From Bog-877 sp050734135 (GTDB lineage Bacteria; Chloroflexota; Dormibacteria; Aeolococcales; Bog-877), in the NCBI GenBank assembly GCA_050734135.1, contig JBOHUG010000054.1, positions 1 to 64,000 of the forward strand: 64,000 nt of DNA, read 5' to 3'. This document shows positions 18,279 to 26,190 of the stretch, piece by piece. Below the pieces are notes generated by a model, which saw only the letters and a program-made list of their open reading frames with translations, was not told the origin of the DNA and did no database searches. The position numbers and the translations under genes are program-made. The stretch's first letter is position 1; each line of letters starts with the position of its first letter.

Positions 18279-19562
18279 ATGGCTCGCACCTTCCTGCGTT
18301 GCTCGGATCCAGGGTGTGCCCAAGAGAGCGCGGCGATCGGGATCTCCTACGCCTGTGCTACCTGTGGCGGGCTGCTGGAGGTCGGCTACCAGTTCGACAG
18401 CCCCGACCTTGACCTGTGGCAGGGGGCCTGGCAGCGCCGCCAGCGCGGCAGTGGCGAGGCGGACAGGAGTGGAGTCTGGCGCTTTCGGGAGCTGCTGCCC
18501 TTCCTGTCCGAGCGGGAGCACCCGATCACACTCGGAGAGGGATCCACCCCGTTGGTCAGCTCGCCGGAAGCTGCCAGCTGGGCTGGGCTGAGCCGCCTGC
18601 AGGTGAAGCATCAGGGGGTCAACCCGACCGGATCCTTCAAGGATCTGGGGATGACAGCCTGCATCAGCCACGCCGCCTCCCTGGGCGCTCGGGTGGTCGC
18701 CTGCGCCTCGACCGGGAACACCTCGGCCTCGATGGCCGCCTACGCCGCCCGCGCCGGGATGCCGGCGCTGCTGTTGGTTCCCGAGGGGGCGGTCTCAAGC
18801 GCCAAACTGGCCCAGGCGATCGATTTCGGAGCCCTGGTGGTGGAGACTGGCCAAAACTTCGACCAGGCGCTGGAGCTGCTCCGCCGGGTCTCGGCCCAGC
18901 TCGGTTGGTATGTGGTGAACTCGATCAATCCCTATCGGATCGAGGGCCAAAAGACGGTTGTGGCGGAGCTGCTGGAGCAGCGGGGCTGGCGGGTACCGGA
19001 CTATCTGGTGGTACCGGGGGGGAACCTGGGCAACGTCTCCGCGCTGGCCAAGGGGCTGATGGAGCTGGCCAGCTTCGGTCTGATCGCTAACATCCCTAGG
19101 CTGATCGTGGTCCAAGCGGATGGTTCGGATCCCTTCTTCAGGCTGTGGGCTGGCGGGGGAGACACCCTGGAGCCACTGCCAGAGCCCCACACCCGTGCCA
19201 CCGCGATCCGGATCGGAAGTCCCGCCAACTGGTCGAAGGCGCTGCGCGCCCTGCGCTGGTCCGAAGGCAGCTGTGAGTCCGTCACCGACCAGGAGATCGC
19301 TGCCGCCAAGGAGGCACTGGGACGAGACGGGATCGGCTGCGAGCCCGCCTCGGCCACCACGCTGGCTGGGCTGCGAAAGCTCCGCCAGGGTGGGCATATC
19401 GAGGAGGACGCGGACGTGGTGGCGATCCTGACCGGGCACCAACTGAAGGACGTGGACTACATCCTGGAGCAACGCGCGGCACGGGACCGGACACTCAGGC
19501 TGGAAGCGGACCCAGAAACAGCGGTGGAACTACTCCGGGAGTGGTTGGAGCGGCTCGGCTAG
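18279..19562 (+). CDS. thrC: threonine synthase (second, divergent copy)
   Basis: A 427-residue PLP enzyme of the threonine synthase type, clearly different from the first copy. It has its own zinc-ribbon Cys set (8, 13, 26, 29), PLP lysine 121 in PTGSFKDLGM, phosphate loop STGNTSASMAAYAARAG, glycine loop PGGNLGN and C-terminal LTGHQLKDVD. ATG 18279 lies 10 bp after the lysC stop. Its sequence is closer to the standard bacterial ThrC than the first copy. It ends 33 bp inside the opposing pseudogene. Confidence 0.9.
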   Translation: MARTFLRCSDPGCAQESAAIGISYACATCGGLLEVGYQFDSPDLDLWQGAWQRRQRGSGEADRSGVWRFRELLPFLSEREHPITLGEGSTPLVSSPEAASWAGLSRLQVKHQGVNPTGSFKDLGMTACISHAASLGARVVACASTGNTSASMAAYAARAGMPALLLVPEGAVSSAKLAQAIDFGALVVETGQNFDQALELLRRVSAQLGWYVVNSINPYRIEGQKTVVAELLEQRGWRVPDYLVVPGGNLGNVSALAKGLMELASFGLIANIPRLIVVQADGSDPFFRLWAGGGDTLEPLPEPHTRATAIRIGSPANWSKALRALRWSEGSCESVTDQEIAAAKEALGRDGIGCEPASATTLAGLRKLRQGGHIEEDADVVAILTGHQLKDVDYILEQRAARDRTLRLEADPETAVELLREWLERLG

Positions 19563-20044
19563 CGGCGAGGCAGAGCCCAGGTCGGACTGGTCGAACAGCT
19601 GGAGTTCGGCGGGAGTTGGTGGTTGAAAGAGGCCGGTCCAGTGCGCCAGTTGGTCGGATCGGATTCGGGCGACGCCCCGCTCCGCTCGCTGATTGCGGAG
19701 CTCCAGGCGAATCCAAAGCTCCTCCTTCGGCACGTCCAGGAAAACCAGCTCCACGGTCGCTCTCAGCTCCCGGGCGCCGTTTCGCTTCTGATCTCGGTCC
19801 GAGCGGGACCAGAACCTGGACTCCAGAGTCAAGTGCCGGCCCTGCCGCAGCAGCTCCTGGGCCTGCCGCCAGTACGCCACCTCGAGCGTCTCACGGACTC
19901 GCTCATCGCGAAGGGAGATCCCCAGCAGGGCCATCTGCTCATCGCCGCAGAGTCGGCGCGCCGGCATCCGCTCTGCCAACTGTTTGACCAAGTCGTCTTG
20001 CCTGAACCGGGGAGGCCACAGAGCAGGGTCAGTCGACCGTTCAC
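19530..20044 (-). pseudogene. frameshifted AAA-type P-loop kinase
   Basis: The first frame gives GTG-started MNGRLTLLCGLPGSGKTT, a Walker A loop. About one base is then missing near 19991, and the protein resumes in the next frame as VKQLAERMPARRLCGDEQMALLG, ..LTLESRFWSRSDRDQKRNGARE.. and VFLDVPKEELWIRLELRN. Joined, this is a ~170-residue AAA_33/zeta-toxin-like kinase of the type often found beside metabolic genes. A single indel could be a recent mutation or a sequence error. The 3' end overlaps thrC2 by 33 bp. Confidence 0.7.
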
Positions 20045-20133
20045 CGGTCCTCTCCGAGTTGACTAGTGGCCACAGCGCCTCGAACGTCGCCGGTCGCAGA
20101 CCGGGCGCTCTCAGGGGATCGGGCCGGGAGGGC

Positions 20134-20478
20134 TCAGACCCCAGTCAGCTCCTGAAGGCTGGTCTCCTCCGTTAGTGGGTAGTCGAATCGGATCACGTCG
20201 AACGGACGCTCCCGCACCCAGGCGAGAAAGCTCTGGTGCAGCGGGTGTACCAGGTAGGCAGCGTAGGCGGCGGAGTCGCTGAACTCTGTAAAGAGTCCGA
20301 ACTGGTAGCCGTCAGCTCTATCCAGCGTGTCCCTCCCAAACCTCAGCCGGCGCAGCCCCGGTAACCCCGCCCACCTGGCGATCTGGCGGCGCATCTCATC
20401 CTCCACCTCCGCGCCGGAATCCGCCCGGAGCCGGAACAGCACCAGGTGCTGGATTGGTTGGGACGGCGAGGATTCCAC
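20134..20478 (-). CDS. Dabb (stress-responsive alpha/beta-barrel) domain protein
   Basis: The 114-residue single-domain protein starts IQHLVLFRLRAD and has GYQFGLFTEFSDSAAYAAYLVHPLHQSFLAWV, the pattern of the dimeric alpha/beta-barrel Dabb family. A paired His motif (HPLHQ) is typical. The biochemical role of most members is unknown. It follows the glutamine-synthetase-like gene on the same strand by 27 bp and may be the last gene of that unit. Confidence 0.8.
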   Translation of the reverse strand: MESSPSQPIQHLVLFRLRADSGAEVEDEMRRQIARWAGLPGLRRLRFGRDTLDRADGYQFGLFTEFSDSAAYAAYLVHPLHQSFLAWVRERPFDVIRFDYPLTEETSLQELTGV

Positions 20479-20505
20479 TACCTAACCCGTCGTGGTGGGC
20501 GGAAG

Positions 20506-22008
20506 CTAGAAGAACTCAAAGTATTCGTTCTGCTCCCACTCGGTGACCTCGACCGAATCGGCGGCGGAGCCGGCCTCCTCAAGGTAGCGGTTGTACTCAA
20601 AACGCTTGAGCATGACCAGGTAGTCGACGATCTCAGGTCCGAGCGCCTGCCGGAAGAACTGGTCCTTCGCCAGTGCCTCTACCGCCTCCCCCAGGCTGGC
20701 GGGCAGGGCTGGGGCAGCCTCCGAATAGGGGTCCGCCTGCACCATCGGGGGCGGATTGAGCTGGCGCCGGATGCCGTCGAGACCGGCAGCGATGTTGGCG
20801 GCCATATAGAGGTAGGGGTTGGCGGCCGGCTCCCCGAGTCGGTTCTCCAGGTGGGACCCCTGGTCCCCCGGCTGCCCCTGGATCCGCAGCATCGATCCTC
20901 GGTTCTCCAGCGCCCAGTTCACCCGGTTCGGTGCGAAGGAGTACGGCTTGAAGCGCTTGAAGCCGTTGACCGTGGGGGTGGAAAAGACAGTCATCGGGAC
21001 TGCGTGCTCCAAGATCCCGGCGGCGAACTGGCGCCCGGTCACCGAGAGGGCCCCTTGGTCGGTGCTGGCGAAGGCGTTGCCGCCCTGGTCGGCGTCTTGG
21101 AGGGATTCGTGCAAATGCCAGCCGCTCGACGACACGTTGGGGATCCGAGGCCGGCACATGAAGGTGGCGTGGTAGCCGAGCTGGTGACAGATCTGCTTGG
21201 TGGCGGTTCGGAACAGGATCATGCCGTCGGCGGCTCCCAGGCCGAGTTGGGGGTCGAAGGTGATCTCCGTCTGGCCGGGACCCCACTCATCCTCCATGGT
21301 CCGGAGCGGCAGCCCAACCGCCTCGAGATGGTCCCGCAGGGGATCGAGTACCTCGCTGATCTGGGCGAGCCTGGTTTCGGAGAGGTACTGATAGCCCTGG
21401 GCCACGACGCTCACCGGGGGCGCAGGCGGCGGCCAGCCGGTCTCGTTTAGGCCGATCTTGAGCTGCTCTCGGCGGAAGATGTAGAACTCCACCTCCAGTC
21501 CCGCCGCGTACTCGAATCCGAGCTCCCGGGCGAGCTCCAGCTGCCGGCGGAGCACCTGGCGGGTGAAGAGCGACACCGGCTTGCCGTTGCTGAAGTGGGC
21601 GTCCGAGAGCACCCAGGCCGTCTGATTAGCCCAGGGCAGGAACTGGAAGGTAGTGGGGTCGGGCACAAGGACCACATCTGGGAAGCCGGTCAGCTCAGGG
21701 ATTCCGAAACCGCCCCCTTCCACGAACGCTGGGGGGAAGACCTTGTTGGCGGTGTCGAGGCTAAGGATGGCCCCCGAGAAGTCGATCCCGTTGCGGAGCG
21801 ACAGCAGGAAATCATGAGCCGAGACGAACTTGCAGCGAACCGCCCCGTGCTGGTCCACCACGCCGATGCGCACCGTCCGGACTTCCTGCTCAGAGACCAG
21901 GGCGGTGGCCCGCTCGGCAGCCGCCCGCATGGCGTCGGTGAAAAGGCCGTGCTGCTCGATGAATCCCACCTTGCCAACGGCCAGGTCCTGCACTGACGTG
22001 CTGCTCAT
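20506..22008 (-). CDS. glutamine synthetase-family ligase (GlnT/PuuA-like)
   Basis: ATP-dependent ligase of the glutamine synthetase fold, 500 residues. The N-terminal beta-grasp includes VRIGVVDQHGAVRCKFVSAHDF. Catalytic-barrel motifs are GLEVEFYIFRR (metal Glu), EWGPGQTEITFDP, GYHATFMCRPRIPNVSSSGWHLHESL and SHLENRLGEPAANPYLYMAANIAAGLDGI. Overall it resembles type III/gamma-glutamyl-polyamine or gamma-glutamyl-amide synthetases rather than housekeeping GlnA. The neighbours are a class II amidotransferase, an Lrp regulator and, divergently, an amino-acid permease and catabolic genes. This suggests gamma-glutamylation of an amine before breakdown. The exact substrate is unknown. Confidence 0.85.
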   Translation of the reverse strand: MSSTSVQDLAVGKVGFIEQHGLFTDAMRAAAERATALVSEQEVRTVRIGVVDQHGAVRCKFVSAHDFLLSLRNGIDFSGAILSLDTANKVFPPAFVEGGGFGIPELTGFPDVVLVPDPTTFQFLPWANQTAWVLSDAHFSNGKPVSLFTRQVLRRQLELARELGFEYAAGLEVEFYIFRREQLKIGLNETGWPPPAPPVSVVAQGYQYLSETRLAQISEVLDPLRDHLEAVGLPLRTMEDEWGPGQTEITFDPQLGLGAADGMILFRTATKQICHQLGYHATFMCRPRIPNVSSSGWHLHESLQDADQGGNAFASTDQGALSVTGRQFAAGILEHAVPMTVFSTPTVNGFKRFKPYSFAPNRVNWALENRGSMLRIQGQPGDQGSHLENRLGEPAANPYLYMAANIAAGLDGIRRQLNPPPMVQADPYSEAAPALPASLGEAVEALAKDQFFRQALGPEIVDYLVMLKRFEYNRYLEEAGSAADSVEVTEWEQNEYFEFF

Positions 22009-22056
22009 TTACCTCTCCTCCTCTTGCGGGCTCCGCCGCCGATCAGCCGCCGGAAG

Positions 22057-22773
22057 TCACCCCGTCGCCGCCCGACGGTCGGTCCGGCTCAGACCGAGCG
22101 CCACCACCTCTCCGGCGGCGAGCCTAACGCGGTGACTGGCGTCAGGGAAGCAGAGGCTGAAGATGGCCTCGTCCGCCGAGTGGAGGGCAGTGCTGGCAAT
22201 CTCGGCTCCCTCCAGCTGGAAGCGCCAGCCATCGTTCTCCGGATTGCCGGCGTAGAACAAGAACTCTCCCGTGGCCCCCAGAAACGCCAGGTTGGCGTTG
22301 CCCTCCATCTGCCGATGCACCTCCGGGAGCGCGGAGCTCGCAGCCATCCCCTCGCCCACGAGCTTCTCGCAGAGCCGGAACCCGACCTCGCTGTCGGCCT
22401 CACCGTCCAGCTGACCCGGGAAGCTGGGCCTAAAAGAGTGAGCCCCGGCCAGCCGGCCGTTGTGGGCGAAGGCGAAGGAGCCGTCGTCGGCCACAAAGGG
22501 CTGGGTGTCGGCCAAGGAGACAGTGCTGAGCCGGGAGGGGCGGCGGAGGTGGAGCAGGTAATGGCTGGAGCTGATCTCTCGCAGCTCGCGCCGGCCCGTC
22601 TGGTCATCGCTCAGCTTGCCCGGGTTTCGGTAGCGGCGCACCCGCCCGTTCTCCCGCCAGGCAAGACCCCACCCGAAGCCACCAATGCCGAGCTGCTCCA
22701 GCTGAAGCCCCCAAGGGAGCACCCGCTCAAAAGGTTGGGGCTCGGGCCAGACGATCCCCAAGATTTCACACAT
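22057..22773 (-). CDS. class II glutamine amidotransferase domain protein
   Basis: A 238-residue Ntn-type amidotransferase of the stand-alone EgtC/GlxB-like group. Processing to expose Cys2 fits the start MCEILGIVWP at ATG 22773; an ATG three codons earlier would bury that Cys. Other landmarks are RRPSRLSTVSLADTQPF and FAHNGRLAG, which hold glutamine. It likely hydrolyses gamma-glutamyl amide bonds or supplies ammonia. ATGTGTGA makes it overlap the regulator upstream by 8 bp. It is followed at 48 bp by the glutamine-synthetase-like gene, so formation and cleavage of a gamma-glutamyl bond may be paired. Confidence 0.8.
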   Translation of the reverse strand: MCEILGIVWPEPQPFERVLPWGLQLEQLGIGGFGWGLAWRENGRVRRYRNPGKLSDDQTGRRELREISSSHYLLHLRRPSRLSTVSLADTQPFVADDGSFAFAHNGRLAGAHSFRPSFPGQLDGEADSEVGFRLCEKLVGEGMAASSALPEVHRQMEGNANLAFLGATGEFLFYAGNPENDGWRFQLEGAEIASTALHSADEAIFSLCFPDASHRVRLAAGEVVALGLSRTDRRAATG

Positions 22774-23410
22774 GGAGCTCATCCGCTCGCGACCCGTTGC
22801 CGTCCCCGGGCCGGCTGCGGTCCAGGGCCGTCTCAGCCAGGAGGGACTCGGCCAGTTCTAGATCGAAAGATTTGGGGGGCAGCTCCCCGAGACAGAGCAA
22901 GGTCTCGGTGCGCTCGATCCCGCTGATTCTCCAGATCCGCTCGAAGAGCAGCTCGCGCAGGTGCGCCTGGTCACGGGCCCGCAGTCGCACCAGCAGGTCG
23001 GAGTCGCCAGTCACCACCTCGACCTGCTCTACTTCCGGAAGCTGTCGCAGGTCCTGGACGGTTGCGGACTGCTCGCTGCCCTGCACCCCAGTCACCCGCA
23101 CGTACACCAGGAGCCCGTAGCCGAGACGGCCCCAGTCGATCTCCGCCCGGTAGCCGCGAATCACCCCCTGGCGCTCCAGGCGGGCGATCCGCTCGGCGAC
23201 GGCGGGGGCCGACATGCTCACCTCCGAGGCGATCCCGCGTACCGAGCGGCGGGCGTCGCGGAGCAGCAGCACCAGGATCTGGAGATCGATTGGGTCGAGG
23301 GCAGGCTGAGGAACCGAGGGCGCTGCCGGGGAGCTAGGTCCTGCCGCACCATCAGTAAGGTGGCGGACCGCTTTCACCGCCAAGTCGCGAGGGGCGCCAT
23401 CGCTTGCCAC
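22766..23410 (-). CDS. Lrp/AsnC-family transcriptional regulator
   Basis: The 214-residue protein has a ~35-residue non-conserved lead, then the AsnC helix-turn-helix (LDPIDLQILVLLLRDARRSVRGIASEVSMSAPAVAERIARLERQGVI, quoted in part) and a RAM ligand-binding domain (VTGDSDLLVRLRARDQAHLRELL). It probably senses an amino acid. It is divergent from the cupin-SDR-aminotransferase-permease operon across an AT-richer 150-bp gap, the likely site of control of both arms. Confidence 0.87.
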   Translation of the reverse strand: MASDGAPRDLAVKAVRHLTDGAAGPSSPAAPSVPQPALDPIDLQILVLLLRDARRSVRGIASEVSMSAPAVAERIARLERQGVIRGYRAEIDWGRLGYGLLVYVRVTGVQGSEQSATVQDLRQLPEVEQVEVVTGDSDLLVRLRARDQAHLRELLFERIWRISGIERTETLLCLGELPPKSFDLELAESLLAETALDRSRPGDGNGSRADELHV

Positions 23411-23560
23411 CTTTCCATGTTATCGGTAAATGCCTAATTCGGCTATCATTTGCGACTGGGGGCCCGTGGGGTCGCCCACCCGAGGTACAGGGACGGCTTC
23501 GGCAGGAATGGAGGGGCGGGTGGAGATCGTCTGTTCCCGGGCATCCAGGGGAGACCAGCG

Positions 23561-23983
23561 ATGAGCCTCGCGGATAAGTACTTCGCCGCACCCGGGTCGG
23601 GCAAGGCCCCCACCAGCCGGGGACACTTCCTGGATCTGGAGCGCGACGGGGAGCCGGTCAGTTTCGTGCCCGGCCTGGAGTTCCGCCCCGCCCTGGGGGA
23701 GAGCACGATGCTCAACTCGGTGCGGTTCGCCGCCCACACCGTGGCACCGCTCCACAGTCACGATGAGGAGCAGCTGACCCTGGTGGTCGAGGGCGAACTG
23801 GAATTCGAGATCGATGGCGAGGTGCGGCTGATGACGCCCGGGATGGTGGCGGTGATCCCAGCGAACGTCCCCCATGGCGGCCGGACGGGCGATGTTCCGT
23901 GCCACGAGTACGACGTCTTCAACCCGCCCCGGCAGGCGCTGCTGGCGCTGCGGGGGCAGAGTCTGCCCGAGGCGGGCGGTTAG
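23561..23983 (+). CDS. cupin domain protein
   Basis: A 140-residue single cupin. Motif 1 is APLHSHDEEQLTLVVEGELEFEIDGE with His-His-Glu metal ligands; motif 2 is PGMVAVIPANVPHGG with the third His. ATG 23561 has GGGAG upstream; the frame is open for 37 codons before it but these lack homology. It is the first gene of a tight plus-strand operon (gap to next gene 3 bp). It may be a small dioxygenase, isomerase or sensor; unresolved. Confidence 0.8.
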   Translation: MSLADKYFAAPGSGKAPTSRGHFLDLERDGEPVSFVPGLEFRPALGESTMLNSVRFAAHTVAPLHSHDEEQLTLVVEGELEFEIDGEVRLMTPGMVAVIPANVPHGGRTGDVPCHEYDVFNPPRQALLALRGQSLPEAGG

Positions 23984-23986
23984 CCG

Positions 23987-24769
23987 GTGGACCTTAGCCT
24001 TCGGAGCCGGCGCGCCATCGTGACGGGCGGCTCCAAGGGGCTGGGTGCGGCCATTGCCAAGGAGCTCCTGGCAGAGGGAGCCGCGGTCGCGATCTGCTCC
24101 CGAAACCAGGACGAGCTGGCGGCGACCGCCCAGGAGCTGCGGCGCGGTGGGGGCCACGTCGTAGCCCAGGTCGCCGATGTCACCAATGCTGACCAGCTCA
24201 ACGGTTTCATCAGTCACGCGGTGGCCGAGCTCGGCGGTCTCGACGTGCTGGTGAACAACGCCGGGCGGGCTCACCCGGGCACCTTCGCCACCTTGACCGA
24301 CCCCGACTTCCAGGCGGATCTGGAGGTCAAGCTCTTCTCCCAGATGCGCTGCAGTCGGGCCGCGCTGCCCCACCTGCGGGAGGCTGGCGGGGGCGCCATC
24401 ATCAACATCAACGCCATCTACGGTCGCCAGCCTGACCCCGCCTTCTTCGCCACCTCGGTCGATCGGGCCGCCTGCCTGGCGTTCAACAAGGCCCTGGCGA
24501 TGGAGCTCGCTCCGGACCGAATCCTGGTCAACAGCGTCAACATCGGCTTCGTCCGCACCCCCCAGTGGCGAAACATCCACCAGCGGCAGGCCCCGGAGCT
24601 GAGCGAGGACGAGTTCCTTGCCCGGACCGCGGCCGCCGAGGTTCCCCTGGGCAGGTTCGGGGAGGCCGAGGAAGTCTCAGGGCTGGTCGCCTTTCTGGCC
24701 AGCTCCCGGGCCAGCTATATCACCGGGGCGTCCATCGACGTCAGCGGTGGCATGGGGAGGTACGTATGA
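23987..24769 (+). CDS. SDR-family protein with non-canonical active site
   Basis: The 260-residue protein has a good SDR cofactor loop (TGGSKGLGAAIAKELL) and NNAGRAHPG. The usual catalytic Tyr-x-x-x-Lys is not present: the aligned segment reads FFATSVDRAACLAFNKALAMELAPDRI, putting Thr and Arg at those places, and the Ser strand reads ININAIYG. Such atypical SDRs occur in catabolic operons and may bind NAD(P) with altered chemistry. It starts at GTG 23987 and overlaps the aminotransferase gene by 4 bp. Confidence 0.8.
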   Translation: MDLSLRSRRAIVTGGSKGLGAAIAKELLAEGAAVAICSRNQDELAATAQELRRGGGHVVAQVADVTNADQLNGFISHAVAELGGLDVLVNNAGRAHPGTFATLTDPDFQADLEVKLFSQMRCSRAALPHLREAGGGAIININAIYGRQPDPAFFATSVDRAACLAFNKALAMELAPDRILVNSVNIGFVRTPQWRNIHQRQAPELSEDEFLARTAAAEVPLGRFGEAEEVSGLVAFLASSRASYITGASIDVSGGMGRYV

Positions 24770-25740
24770 CCACGGCTGGTGAGATCGTCTACTTCGCCGG
24801 TGAGTTCGTGAACGAGGACCAGGCCCGCATCCCCATCACCGCGCACGCCTTCAACTACGGCACCGGTTGCTTCGAGGGGATCCGCGCCTACTGGAGCGAC
24901 CAGCGCGAGCAGCTGTTTGTAATCCGGCTTCCAGAGCACCTCCAGCGGATCCTCCGCTCGGCTCGGATCCTGCGCCTGGAGCCCGATCCCGCCCTCACAG
25001 CGTCCAAACTCGAGGAGATCATCCTGGAGCTTCTGGCCCGCAACAACTACCACCAGGACGCCTACGTCCGCCCGATCATCTACAAGGGGGGCCACACGAT
25101 CAAGGTCACCCTCTCGGGGATTGCCACGGAGTTCTGCTGCTACACCCTGGCCATGGGAGAATACCTGGACATCCGCAAAGGGCTGCGGATGATGACCTCC
25201 AGCTGGCGCCGCATTGACGACAACGCCATCCCCGCCAGGGCAAAGCCAACTGGTGCTTATCTCAACGCCGCCCTGGCTGCCGACGAAGCCCGTTCGCTGG
25301 GATTCGACGAAGCCCTGATGCTGACCCATGACGGCCAGGTCGCCGAGGCTTCCTCAGCCAATCTCTTCATGGTCCAGGACGGGGTCCTGGTCACGCCCCC
25401 GGTCACCGATGACCTGTTGGTCGGGGTCACCCGGGACTGCGTTATCACGATGGCGAAGCAGAGGGGCTGCCAGCTCGAGGTTCGACAGATCGACCGCAGT
25501 GAGCTCCTGGCGGCCGATGAGGCGTTCCTCTGCGGTACCGGTGTCCAGATCGCCCCGGTGACCAGCATCGATGGCCGCCAGGTCGGGAACGGCCAGTCGG
25601 GCGAGATGACCAAGCAGCTCCAGGACTGGTATCTGCAGGTCGTTCGGGGCGAGGTGGAGGATTTCTCCAGCTGGCGCACGGCAGTGGAGCCGATCGCGCT
25701 GCCAGCAGGTCGCGGAGCGAGCCAAGGCACAAGGAGGTAG
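24766..25740 (+). CDS. ilvE: branched-chain amino acid aminotransferase-family enzyme
   Basis: PLP-dependent class IV (fold-type IV) aminotransferase, 324 residues. PLP lysine 160 is in PARAKPTGAYLNAALAADEA; other landmarks are HAFNYGTGCFEGIRAY at the N-terminus and VAEASSANLFMV with GVTRDCVI later. It could serve leucine, isoleucine and valine synthesis with the ilv/leu operon 13 kb away, which has no aminotransferase gene of its own. Its position in an uptake and catabolism operon argues instead for a degradative or D-amino-acid role. The symbol is therefore family-level. Confidence 0.8.
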   Translation: MTTAGEIVYFAGEFVNEDQARIPITAHAFNYGTGCFEGIRAYWSDQREQLFVIRLPEHLQRILRSARILRLEPDPALTASKLEEIILELLARNNYHQDAYVRPIIYKGGHTIKVTLSGIATEFCCYTLAMGEYLDIRKGLRMMTSSWRRIDDNAIPARAKPTGAYLNAALAADEARSLGFDEALMLTHDGQVAEASSANLFMVQDGVLVTPPVTDDLLVGVTRDCVITMAKQRGCQLEVRQIDRSELLAADEAFLCGTGVQIAPVTSIDGRQVGNGQSGEMTKQLQDWYLQVVRGEVEDFSSWRTAVEPIALPAGRGASQGTRR

Positions 25741-25743
25741 GGG

Positions 25744-26190
25744 ATGGCGTTGGTGCACCTCGTCGACGAGTCGGAGGCAGAGGGCGTGGTCAAGGACGTC
25801 TACCAGGAGATCATGACCAGCCGCAAGCTGGCCCAGGTACCCAACTACTGGAAGGCGCTCGCTAATCAGCCAGCCCTGCTTGCTGTCACCTGGGAGAAGC
25901 TCAAGGTGGTGATGGCCGAGGGCGCGCTGGACCGGCAGACCAAGGAGATCATTGCGGTGGCGGTCTCCGCCACCAACAACTGTGACTACTGCCTCAACAG
26001 TCACACCGACGCGCTGCGAGGGCTGGGGCTGGGCGACGCCGAGCTGGTGGAGCTGATGGCAGTGGTCGACTTTTTCAACGGTTCGAACGCTCTGGCATCG
26101 GGGCTCAAAGTCGAATATGTGCCCCCGGTGCCCGAGGAGGAAGAGAGGCCGCTCGCGAGCGGATCAGAGAGCAGGAAGGAGGGGACCTAA
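25744..26190 (+). CDS. AhpD-like carboxymuconolactone decarboxylase-family protein
   Basis: A 148-residue protein of the alkylhydroperoxidase D fold. The core ETKEII-type helix reads DRQTKEIIAVAVSATNNCDYCLNSH with the redox pair Cys80 and Cys83 and His87. The N-terminal part matches peroxidase-related CMD proteins (LAQVPNYWKALANQPALL). It may be a peroxidase or lyase partner protecting or assisting the oxidative steps of this operon. It starts 3 bp after the aminotransferase gene and abuts the permease gene with no gap. Confidence 0.83.
   Translation: MALVHLVDESEAEGVVKDVYQEIMTSRKLAQVPNYWKALANQPALLAVTWEKLKVVMAEGALDRQTKEIIAVAVSATNNCDYCLNSHTDALRGLGLGDAELVELMAVVDFFNGSNALASGLKVEYVPPVPEEEERPLASGSESRKEGT

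Noticed and set aside
16775..18289. 504-codon open frame antisense to lysC
   Set aside because: Gly/Arg/His-rich low-complexity translation, mirrors a well-supported gene, and is a common artefact of high-GC DNA.
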